64,000 nucleotides of DNA from Bradyrhizobium algeriense (GTDB lineage: Bacteria; Pseudomonadota; Alphaproteobacteria; Rhizobiales; Xanthobacteraceae), in the NCBI RefSeq assembly GCF_036924595.1, contig NZ_JAZHRV010000001.1:6158501-6222500 (forward strand). Reading direction: 5' to 3'. The notes beneath the pieces were generated by a model. It was not told the DNA's origin and searched no databases. It saw only the letters and a list, made by a program, of their open reading frames with translations. This document shows, piece after piece, positions 15,411 through 23,379 of the stretch. The translations under genes were made by a program, and so were the position numbers. Positions within the stretch are counted from its first letter, which is position 1, and each line of letters starts with the position of its first letter.

Positions 15411-17771
15411 ATGGGCGACGACTTCGACTCAACAGGCCGGAGCGCCGATAGCGCGCTGACATTCGATGACGATCCGGCTGACTTTGATCCGGCGTCGTGG
15501 GGCAGCGCCGACAGTGACCGCCTGGCGGTGGCTTGGTCCCGCTCGGATATGCTTCGCAAGCTGCTGACCGAGCGCAACCCGCCGGATCATAACGACCAGT
15601 ATGCCCTGAAGGCGTGGTTGGTAATGCAGCTGCCGACACTCTACCTGTACTGGCGGATGAACGAGTCTCAAACCGCACTGAAACCGCCCAGCAAGACGGT
15701 CAGTCTCTACATCCTGCTTTTCCCCGGCGAGGCGCGAGACAACACCGGTACCAAGGACCTGAACGACAACGTTATCGGCCAATGGTGGAATGCCCAGTAC
15801 CAGCAGATGCGTTATGAGGCGATCGGAAACATTTTCACCGCCCAGCACGGCTTCTTCGTCGCGGCCCAGACCTATAAGACCGCCTTCATCCTTACTCATG
15901 AGAAGTCTCGCAAACATTTCATCAAGCAATTGGCTCTGCTCGACGAAACGCTCCGGCGGGTGCTACTCGATATCTTGAAGCAGGCGGCAGCCGACGACTC
16001 CATCACTGACAATCAGAAAGCCGAGATCAAAAGGCTTACCAAAAAGCTAAGAAAGGGCTATCGGTTCGATATATTCTTCGGGCTTCGGACGCTGCCCCCC
16101 CAGGGTGGTTCGACGCTCGCCAACGTCTATCTTCTGGTAACGGAGGCGATGAAGGGCGCGGCGCTGGCGCGTTTTGCCGCCAAGGGCAAGACGATCCCGA
16201 GCCCGCCGGTCCGGAAGGTGGCGGCCCAGGCCGGTGTCAGTCTCGATCGCAGGGGAGATGACCGACGCGGCAAGGCGTATGATTGGAAGGTCTATATCCG
16301 AGCGTCGGACCTCGCCGAGAAGATCAAGCAAATGGTGCTTAAGGGCACGCTGCCCGGCGTCACAGTGGAGATGAACTCCATCTACGTGGACACAGTCTGG
16401 ACCTTCGCCTACATGGAGTACAAGAACCTCCATTGGGGCAACCCCGATGTCATCCGCGACGTGCGTAAGAAGAAGTTGGATCGGGCGCCGTTCCGCGAAG
16501 GGAACGTGACCTCTTCCTTTCGTCTGCAAAGGGACATTATGGAGCTTTGGCTCGTTGTCCTGAACATGCTCGACTTCGTGAAGTCGTTCGAGTCGGCGGA
16601 ATTCGACAACAAGCTGAAAGCTTATCACGACAAGGCGCTGAAGGGCTTCCGGGAACTGGATAAGAAGCCGGGCACCAACGTCGATTGGGATAACCTTCAA
16701 TACGTGCTGACGCACGATGTGCGCCAGACGGATCCGATCGCCGTGATCGGGACTGCCTGCGAATACCAGTTCTATGCCAAGGTCTCGGACTACGAGCAGC
16801 GCATCTTCTTCACTATGGACATCCGCGATATGGGCGTGGATCTGATGTTGATCTATGAGAATTCCAACCGCGAGGTCGGCTATCACCGATACAGCGACCA
16901 GGATTTGATGCGAGAGACCCTCCGTTCCACGGACCCGATCGATGTGCGCCGCAGGCTGACTTACGACATCGTTGTGGCCACCTTCAAGAAACATTACGAC
17001 CAACTGGCCAAGAATCCTGCGAGCGGATTCAAGGCGGCGCAGGCAGTCTTTGGCGGCGCGACAGACGGAAAACTGGGCACGTTCGACGAAAGCGTCCAAT
17101 TTATGCTGGGGGGCGACGAGATCTATGTCGCCACTCATCCGCTGTTCGCGGGCGTCGCGCCAGCCATAATTGGAGATCTGGACAAGGCTACTTTCGAGGC
17201 CAACAGGCCGATCGACCTCAGGACCTCCGTGGCGTTCTCCAGGGCGCCGAAGACCACCTTCGCCCAGCAACGGGAGGCGACGCAGAAATCCCATCAGGCG
17301 GCGCTGAAGCACAACGAGCTGGCGCCGGGAACGCTCAAATCGCTAGAGCGAACCAACCGACGCATCGAGCGCCTGATCAACATGATAGAGGCCAACCCGC
17401 AAAAGAAAGTCCGTGGGGCCGGTTACCGGCAGGAGCTTGCCAAGCTGCCACTCAGGATTCTGTTCGCACGCTGGAAACCGAACTGGACGAAGATCCTGAG
17501 CAAGAAAGACAATGCTAGGGTCTATGCCGCCCTGCAGGCCGGCGACGCTGCTACTATTGACGAATACGTGGAGTTGGTTGATTTCACCGGTAAGGTCGTC
17601 GACCGCAAGAAGCTCGAGCAGGACGCCAAGACCCTAGAAGACAAGGTGCGCAAGGACGTTGGGGGGGATAACGTACAGGTCCACGCCCCGCCAATCGTCG
17701 CGATCCCCAAGTGGATCCAGGCGCTGATCGACAAGCTGGAACCTAAGGATCCCGACAAAAAAACGCAGTGA
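15411..17771 (+). CDS. Large protein of unknown family, 786 aa
   Basis: I do not recognise this protein. It begins 100 bases after the previous gene, after AAGGAGAAGG, so the two are probably one transcript. The N-terminal 35 residues are acidic and disordered (DDDPADFDPASWGSADSD). Most of the rest is predicted helical with many aromatic residues (LPTLYLYWRMNES; TVWTFAYMEYKNLHWGN). At 440-510 there is a strand-rich part (QRIFFTMDIRDMGVDLMLIY). The last 150 residues are Lys/Arg-rich, ending with IPKWIQALIDKLEPKDPDKK. No catalytic motif, membrane helix or signal is visible. Its size and lack of a known domain, next to another such gene and a recombinase, make it a good target for structure prediction. 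Confidence 0.8.
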   Translation: MGDDFDSTGRSADSALTFDDDPADFDPASWGSADSDRLAVAWSRSDMLRKLLTERNPPDHNDQYALKAWLVMQLPTLYLYWRMNESQTALKPPSKTVSLYILLFPGEARDNTGTKDLNDNVIGQWWNAQYQQMRYEAIGNIFTAQHGFFVAAQTYKTAFILTHEKSRKHFIKQLALLDETLRRVLLDILKQAAADDSITDNQKAEIKRLTKKLRKGYRFDIFFGLRTLPPQGGSTLANVYLLVTEAMKGAALARFAAKGKTIPSPPVRKVAAQAGVSLDRRGDDRRGKAYDWKVYIRASDLAEKIKQMVLKGTLPGVTVEMNSIYVDTVWTFAYMEYKNLHWGNPDVIRDVRKKKLDRAPFREGNVTSSFRLQRDIMELWLVVLNMLDFVKSFESAEFDNKLKAYHDKALKGFRELDKKPGTNVDWDNLQYVLTHDVRQTDPIAVIGTACEYQFYAKVSDYEQRIFFTMDIRDMGVDLMLIYENSNREVGYHRYSDQDLMRETLRSTDPIDVRRRLTYDIVVATFKKHYDQLAKNPASGFKAAQAVFGGATDGKLGTFDESVQFMLGGDEIYVATHPLFAGVAPAIIGDLDKATFEANRPIDLRTSVAFSRAPKTTFAQQREATQKSHQAALKHNELAPGTLKSLERTNRRIERLINMIEANPQKKVRGAGYRQELAKLPLRILFARWKPNWTKILSKKDNARVYAALQAGDAATIDEYVELVDFTGKVVDRKKLEQDAKTLEDKVRKDVGGDNVQVHAPPIVAIPKWIQALIDKLEPKDPDKKTQ

Positions 17772-18473
17772 TACGTAGTGATCCCCTGCGCCGATTAGCG
17801 CAGATGCTTCGCGTCACCCGCTATCATCCGCTTTGGGTCAAAGGCTGCCCTCGCGCCTCAAAAATTCGACTTCCGCTCTTCCTCCAACAGCCGACATAGC
17901 GCGATCCGGCTTTGGAAGATTTTTCCTCCCAGAAACGGCTAACCCTAGGGCGCGCACACTGCAGCGCCGCCGCGCTGGGAGAGGCTGCCCTCTCCGTGTT
18001 GGTCTCCGCCCCCGGCCCCCCAAAAGCCCGCCATGGGCCGCAGGCCGCGCGCTGGGTGCGGAAAATGCTATGGCCACTGCCCTGACAGCGGTCACGGCCT
18101 CGATCCGCTGTAACGCCTCCTGCGCGCCCATGCGGTGCCAATTAATTAAGGTGTGCTCAGCAGGGGCGGACTTCTTAAGAAACTTAACAGCAGCGCGCCC
18201 GTTCGCTGTATGCGCCATCGCTCTACTTCGTCGCTGCACGTCGGCGACGTCCGGACTCAAGTCGGGCATCAACCTTAGTCCGTTTTGTGCCGAAGCGGAC
18301 AAGCCCACGATCCACCGCAGCTCGCTTCGCACGCCGCAGCCTGCCTTCAAGAAATACGACATAGCAGTTGACCGTTTCCGAATACACTTTTTGGTGGCGC
18401 GGACCTCATGACGCGCCTAAATGGTTCGAGATGCGCCAAAGGGCGCGACACGACATCGCCGCGTGGAGGCAAC
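17772..18473. other. 700-base gene-free stretch with repeat remnants
   Basis: Pieces of the decayed repeat family occur at 17830-17906 (GACTTCCGCTCTTCCTCCA, then AGCCGACATAGCG) and at 18270-18325 (GTCCGTTTTGTGCCGAAGCG, then CCACCGCAG). Frames crossing the region translate to low-complexity Arg/Ala-rich sequence and have no ribosome sites. Confidence 0.5.
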
Positions 18474-20114
18474 ATGGCGAACGCCCTTGTCGTGCATGCG
18501 AAACGCCTGCCTCAGTCGCAAAAAGCCCTACGGGCGGCGCAGTATGTCCGCATGTCGACGGATTACCAGCAATACTCCATTGAGAATCAGGCAGTGGTCA
18601 TCGCGACCTACGCCGAACTTCACAAGCTAACCATCGTCCGTACCAATCGTGATGAGGGCGAAAGCGGCCTCAAGATCGAAAACCGGGTTGGCCTTACCGA
18701 ACTGGTCGAAGACGTGCAATCGGGGCGCGCTGACTTCGCTCATCTGCTTGTCTTCGACGTCAGCCGGTGGGGACGCTTTCAGGATGTTGACGAGAGCGCG
18801 CATTACGAGTTCATCTGCCGCAAGGCGGGCGTCAAGGTCGCTTATTGCGCGGAGCAATTCGACAATGACGGAAGCCTTCTCGCCAGCATCATGAAGAACA
18901 TTAAGAGAGTGATGGCGGCTGAGTTCAGTCGGGAACTCTCCGCCAAAGTTTTTGCAGGGTCAATCCGACTGACGCGTCGCGGCTTCAAAATGGGCGGCCC
19001 TACCGCTTACGCGCTGCAACGACGTCTCGTCGACGATCAATGCAGGCCGAAGGGTATTTTGACGGTCGGCCAGCGCAAATCTTTGCTCACCGACCACGTC
19101 AAGCTCATCCTTGGGGCACCCGATCAAGTCGAAATCGTGAAATGGATTTTCCACGAGTATCTCCGTCACAAATCGCAGGCGACCATTGCCCGAGAGCTCA
19201 ACCGGCGAGGGATCATGAATAGCCAGGGGAAACCGTGGCTTGGAAAAGCGGTCGGCGAGCTTCTCCGGAACGAAGCCTATATTGGCGTTCTGACCTACAA
19301 TCGCAAAAGCAGGAAGCTTGGCGCCAAGGTCACGCGCAACCCAAGGGAGCTTTGGATCAGAAATGAAGATGCCATCGAGCCCATCATCCATCGCGACGCA
19401 TTCCGGCGCGTGCAAAAGATCATGGGCGAGGGGCGCGTCAGTATTCCCGAAGAAGAAATGTTGCTTCGCCTTCGCAAGGTCCTGATGAAGAAAGGCAGGC
19501 TCAGTAAAACGATCATCAATTCAAGTTCTGGTCTGCCATCCATGTCTTCGTATTTTGTGCACTTCGGCGCGTTGCGGAACATCTATCGGCTCATCGGGTA
19601 CAACGGCAATCAAGGCTGGTTTGACAAATACGCCGCGCATCAACGATGGGTCGCCCTGCAGCTTGGCAATGCTGCGCGCCTTCGAGACGCTTTCGAGAAA
19701 CTTGGTCGCCATGCCACCCTCAACGCTGCGACCGAATGTCTTCGAATCGATAATGCCGTGAATGTCGTCTTTCGTGTCGCAAGATGCCGCAACTACGAAA
19801 GTCGGCCCCTGCGCTGGACGCTGCAGTATCGCGTGAGATGGCCGAAGGGATGGGTTGTCGCGGTCCGGCTGGACGAGAAGAACGAAGCGATCTTCGACTA
19901 CGTCTTGATGCCCTCGACGTGGCTCACCTTCAACCGTCGCATGTTCTGGTTCTCCAAGGAGGTCTATAAGGACCACACGATAAACCGCTTTGACAGGTTC
20001 GAGGCACTGTCACGGTTCCTAATCGAGCGCGTCGGCAAGGAAAAGCCTTCGCGAGACGTCGAGGCGCTGCCGCGCGCTCCGGTGGCTAGCCCGAGAAAGT
20101 CGAAAGGCGCTTAA
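18474..20114 (+). CDS. Large serine recombinase
   Basis: Site-specific DNA recombinase of 546 residues. The resolvase-type catalytic domain occupies about 20-165: YVRMSTDYQQYSIENQ carries the active Ser, and VFDVSRWGRFQDVDESAHYE and a later Arg-rich helix complete the site. A recombinase domain follows (ATIARELNRRGIMNSQGKPW; VGELLRNEAYIGVLTYN), then a long C-terminal part of about 200 residues with no family I can name. I start at the ATG preceded by GTGGAGG. Such enzymes integrate and excise mobile elements, and it probably belongs to one that brought neighbouring genes. Its attachment sites are not visible. Confidence 0.9.
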   Translation: MANALVVHAKRLPQSQKALRAAQYVRMSTDYQQYSIENQAVVIATYAELHKLTIVRTNRDEGESGLKIENRVGLTELVEDVQSGRADFAHLLVFDVSRWGRFQDVDESAHYEFICRKAGVKVAYCAEQFDNDGSLLASIMKNIKRVMAAEFSRELSAKVFAGSIRLTRRGFKMGGPTAYALQRRLVDDQCRPKGILTVGQRKSLLTDHVKLILGAPDQVEIVKWIFHEYLRHKSQATIARELNRRGIMNSQGKPWLGKAVGELLRNEAYIGVLTYNRKSRKLGAKVTRNPRELWIRNEDAIEPIIHRDAFRRVQKIMGEGRVSIPEEEMLLRLRKVLMKKGRLSKTIINSSSGLPSMSSYFVHFGALRNIYRLIGYNGNQGWFDKYAAHQRWVALQLGNAARLRDAFEKLGRHATLNAATECLRIDNAVNVVFRVARCRNYESRPLRWTLQYRVRWPKGWVVAVRLDEKNEAIFDYVLMPSTWLTFNRRMFWFSKEVYKDHTINRFDRFEALSRFLIERVGKEKPSRDVEALPRAPVASPRKSKGA

Positions 20115-20189
20115 CGCGTTTGTTAGGGTGGGACAGTATTCAGTAGATCACAACGCTCAAAGCCGCAGGTTGATCGAAAGCGGGACCAC

Positions 20190-20290
20190 ATGGACATCAA
20201 GTCGAATGTCTGCGAAGGGTCAAAAGGCGATATCTGCTCACTACCGGCGTCGGTCAGCATTACACTCAGCAACGGACATACGACGGTTGT
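20190..20290. repeat. Decayed dispersed repeat, copy G
   Basis: The segment reads AAGTCGAATGTCTGCGAAGG to CAACGGACATACG. One frame gives MSAKGQK, a phrase seen in many translated copies of this repeat type in Bradyrhizobium. It lies between the recombinase and the ligase remnant. Confidence 0.4.
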
Positions 20291-21175
20291 TCAGGCGCGC
20301 CCCGCTCCCTTGATCAGGCCCTTGAACGAACTCGCTCGTAGCAAGCCTTCCGATGTGATGTCCCGGTATTCAACATCGGCATAGAATGTTGGCTCTACCC
20401 ATGTTGCTTTCGGCTTCCTGATGGGTCTCGTCAGCTTTGACTTCGGGCTGGCCACGGTGTCGAGTTGCTTTCTGATCTGGCTTGAGATGGTGCGAGACCA
20501 GCCCGTCCCAACTTGCCCATGTAAACGAGTTCGCTGCCGTCCTTCTTGCTGAGATACAGCGCCGCGACGCCGCTAAGGTCTTTGACGAACCCGACGACAG
20601 GAAACTTCTCGCGCTCATGCTTCGCCACGCTCCGACTTGTAGGGAGCATCGGCACGCTTGGATACAATGCCTTCCCAGTTCAGCTTGGCCGCATGCTCGA
20701 ACATTTCCTGTCTGTCCCCGGTAAGATGTTCGGAGTAAAGCACGGGCAGCTCGACATCGTTCTCGCCGAGGAGGTCCAGCAGCAGTTGCTTGCGATCAAT
20801 TTGCGGCAGCTTGCGCAGGTCGCCATTCCGCCAAAGCAGGTCGAAGGCGTAGTAGACGAGCCGGCCCTGCCTGCCCGCAGCCAGCTCGGCCTGCAGTTCC
20901 GAGAAGTTGGTGCGTCCTTCATGGACGACCACCACCTCGCCATCGACGATGGCTTCGCCCGAAATGGCCAGCGCGCCGGCGATCTCCGTGAAGCGCTTGG
21001 TCCAGTCCAGTCCGTTGCGGATAAAGACTTTCTTCCTTCCCCGATTAAGATGGACCTGCACGCGGTAGCCGTCGTACTTGATTTCATGAAGCCACTGGCC
21101 ACCCTGGGGCGCTTTGGTCTTCAGGGTGGCGAGCTGGGGTTTTATGAACCCCGGCATCTCGATACGCTTTGGCAC
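20291..21175 (-). pseudogene. ligD: ATP-dependent DNA ligase (LigD type), frameshifted
   Basis: LigD ligases seal breaks in bacterial non-homologous end joining. The first 186 residues are a good ligase domain: LHEIKYDGYRVQVHLNRG holds the nucleotidyl-transfer Lys in motif I (KYDGYR), then IVDGEVVVV, FDLLW and WEGIVSKRADAPYKSERGE (motif IV). Just after this the frame changes. It resumes as KFPVVGFVKDLSGVAALYLS and then, after a second shift near 20510, as SSQIRKQLDTVASPKSKL to TWVEPTFYADVEYRDITSEG and a stop at 20291. The polymerase and phosphoesterase domains of full LigD are absent. Two frameshifts in the OB-fold end make it non-functional. Confidence 0.8.
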
Positions 21176-21268
21176 TCTGGAAACTCACAAACGCCCGCCG
21201 CACCTTGGGGGGCAACGGCGGTATTTTACCTAGTCCCTGAAATTCCCGAACAATCAGTGGACGTGATC

Positions 21269-21312
21269 GCACTTACCACCACCACTGCTAGCACTTACCA
21301 CTACCACTGCTA
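21269..21312. repeat. Two-copy 22-base tandem repeat
   Basis: GCACTTACCACC-ACCACTGCTA at 21269-21290 is followed at once by a second copy at 21291-21312 differing at one base (C to T). It lies in the 340-base gene-free stretch before the next gene. Confidence 0.75.
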
Positions 21313-21515
21313 TAAGGTGGGAGTCGGCTCAGCGGCGCAAATTGGAACGCAGCTCCCCGCGCGCTCGGATGCTACGGCTCATATTTATTGAGCCCGCCCC
21401 GTGGGCGTAGGCGCTTCCGCCGCACGTCGCCATGAAACGACATGCCGCAAGCATTACCGTCGAGTGGTAAGCTGGTCGAGGCGAGCTGCTGGTTCTTACC
21501 CCGGAGAGGTGAAGC

Positions 21516-22088
21516 ATGCGGAAGCACTTCTGGCTTTTGTTGTTGCTGGTGCTGATCGCGGCTGGCGGCGTGGGTGGAGCATTGGCGATAACCATGCGAC
21601 CCTCACCTATAGCGTTTCGAAACGAGGCGGAATGGGTGAGCGCTCTGCTTCAAGCCGGGCTTGTCGGCGTGTTGGGCATCGTGACCGCTGTGGTAATTGA
21701 GCATTTCAAGGACAGCATTCAGCAACAGCGGGACTATAGTAAGCTGCGGCAAGATATCCTGACCGAACTAAGCAGAACATACATGGACGTGAAGTTGGTA
21801 AGGCGGAAGGTCAAGGCCTCTAAGACGTTCACAAAGACCGACATTGACGACCTCAATCAGCTCCAGATCGACGTGGAGTTCCACATGCGCAACAGAGCCG
21901 GTTTTTTCCGGGGAAGCAGCGAGTTGGAGAAGCACCTCAAATCGATGGAGCATTATCTAAACAAAGTGGCGAACGAGCCTAGCTCACCAGAGCACAGCGG
22001 GTTTTCCTCCAGAGAAGGGTTCCGTTTTTTTGCCAATGCTTACGAAAAAGCCGCCACGCTGATCCGGGAAGAGATCGTGGGCCGATGA
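21516..22088 (+). CDS. Two-pass membrane protein with a cytoplasmic helical domain, 190 aa
   Basis: I do not recognise the family. Two hydrophobic segments (residues about 5-26 and 42-62: LLLLLVLIAAGGVGGALAI; LLQAGLVGVLGIVTAVVI) anchor a C-terminal domain of about 125 residues rich in charged helices (HFKDSIQQQRDYSKLRQDIL; TFTKTDIDDLNQLQIDVEF). The layout resembles membrane-tethered effector or accessory proteins in defence islands, but no catalytic motif is visible. GAGAGGTGAAGC precedes the ATG. The gene lies between the ligase remnant and unknown genes. Confidence 0.6.
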   Translation: MRKHFWLLLLLVLIAAGGVGGALAITMRPSPIAFRNEAEWVSALLQAGLVGVLGIVTAVVIEHFKDSIQQQRDYSKLRQDILTELSRTYMDVKLVRRKVKASKTFTKTDIDDLNQLQIDVEFHMRNRAGFFRGSSELEKHLKSMEHYLNKVANEPSSPEHSGFSSREGFRFFANAYEKAATLIREEIVGR

Positions 22089-22175
22089 TATAGCGACCGT
22101 TCGCGGCTCCGGCAGCCGGGAATTATCCCAACCACAATTCGCCGGGGTTTCGGCAATCGCCGACTACCAGCCCTA

Positions 22176-22694
22176 GTGCAATTTGCGTTGCGCTTCGCGA
22201 CCCGCTTTGATGGGGCGATGGGCACCAGGTCGCGGGAATCCATCTACGGCGCGTCAGTGCGGGCCGCCGCAGAACAGGCAGCGGAGGCGCGCAAGACCGC
22301 CGACCGTTTGGCCTGCGAGGCATGGAATAAGCGGATGCTAGGCCTTCAGGGACCGGCGCAGCCTTCTCCTGCGTTGGGCGACGCACTCAATGCCGGCTAC
22401 CTCTATCTCGAAGTCAAATGCTTGGGTTGCAGCGCGACAGCCGCGCTGGAGAGGCTTGCAAGGGATGTGTTTGGCGGCTCGCGGTTCGATGCCTTCAGGA
22501 CCTGCAGCAAGTTCGGCGGCAGCTATCAGAGCACTTGGATAGAATGCTTCAATCACGTCGTCACCGCGGACCGGGATAAACTCGTCACGGCAAACTATAT
22601 GCACTGGTTGGTGCGCGACAATTCGCCGACTTCTTGGCCGACGGGCAACTTCAATACGTTCACCGCGGCGCTGAAGAAGTACTGGGAGAACTGA
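22176..22694 (+). CDS. Hypothetical mosaic reading frame, possibly degenerate
   Basis: The middle reads ALGDALNAGYLYLEVKCLGC. This is typical of a widespread small Rhizobiales Cys-rich protein (usually followed by a second Cys pair and a DNA-binding-like tail), but here that protein is not continued. The remaining sequence (FGGSRFDAFRTCSKFGGSYQ; SWPTGNFNTFTAALKKYWEN) does not resemble it. The first codon is a TTG-type start with no ribosome site that I can see. It may be a fusion of remnants rather than a working gene. Confidence 0.3.
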   Translation: MQFALRFATRFDGAMGTRSRESIYGASVRAAAEQAAEARKTADRLACEAWNKRMLGLQGPAQPSPALGDALNAGYLYLEVKCLGCSATAALERLARDVFGGSRFDAFRTCSKFGGSYQSTWIECFNHVVTADRDKLVTANYMHWLVRDNSPTSWPTGNFNTFTAALKKYWEN

Positions 22695-22699
22695 AGTCC

Positions 22700-23299
22700 G
22701 TGGATGATCGCGAGGCGGCAGAAGACTATCGACGGCAGCGACAAAACGCAAATGCACGCAAGCATGGTGACGAACCAGTACACCATCAAGACGCCTATGA
22801 TCGACAAGTGCTATTGGAGGCAGCGAGGCGAGCGGGTGCAAACGAGCAGGAAATTGATGCTGTCGCCGACCACTATCTCAGAATACTATCTGCAATGCCG
22901 CAAGGCTCAGCTTTCGATTATCCAGGCGCGATTCAAATCCTCGGAAATCTGATCCATCGAGTTGAGGCAGCCTGCGACAATCTCAAAATACCAATTAGAG
23001 GTGGCGTCGTATTTGGCAACACGGCTGGGGCAGGCCCGATAGCAAGCCAAATGGCCGTCATGCAGACGGATATGAGCATCATCGAGGTAACGCTGCCATT
23101 TCTTGTGTTCTGTAACCTTGTGAGCAAAGCACTCGCTCATACCGTCCCTGAGCCGCTCGGAGATTTGGCTGAATACAAACTGACCTTCGATCTAGAACTG
23201 ATCAGGCAACGCCTTACCCAAGAAAATCGGAAAAACAGCTATCTATCGCGACCGACCTCAGGGCACGCGACATGCAGCAGCAACCTTTCACCGACCTAA
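22700..23299 (+). CDS. Hypothetical protein, 199 aa
   Basis: I do not recognise the family. I start at GTG after GGGAGAA; the same frame is open from 22634. The first 60 residues are very charged (DDREAAEDYRRQRQNANARK), then LLEAARRAGANEQEIDAVAD and a Gly-rich loop, IRGGVVFGNTAGAGPIASQM, followed by a hydrophobic helix (IIEVTLPFLVFCNLVSKALA). The protein-like composition and periodicity make coding likely. It converges on drmB, ending 80 bases before the drmB stop, and could be an accessory gene of the defence island. Function unknown. Confidence 0.5.
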   Translation: MDDREAAEDYRRQRQNANARKHGDEPVHHQDAYDRQVLLEAARRAGANEQEIDAVADHYLRILSAMPQGSAFDYPGAIQILGNLIHRVEAACDNLKIPIRGGVVFGNTAGAGPIASQMAVMQTDMSIIEVTLPFLVFCNLVSKALAHTVPEPLGDLAEYKLTFDLELIRQRLTQENRKNSYLSRPTSGHATCSSNLSPT

Positions 23300-23379
23300 T
23301 CTAGAAAACGCGAGAAAAGTCGCCGCGATCAAACGCCTCTAGTTGACGAACAATCAACACAAAAGATGTCGCGCGAGGT

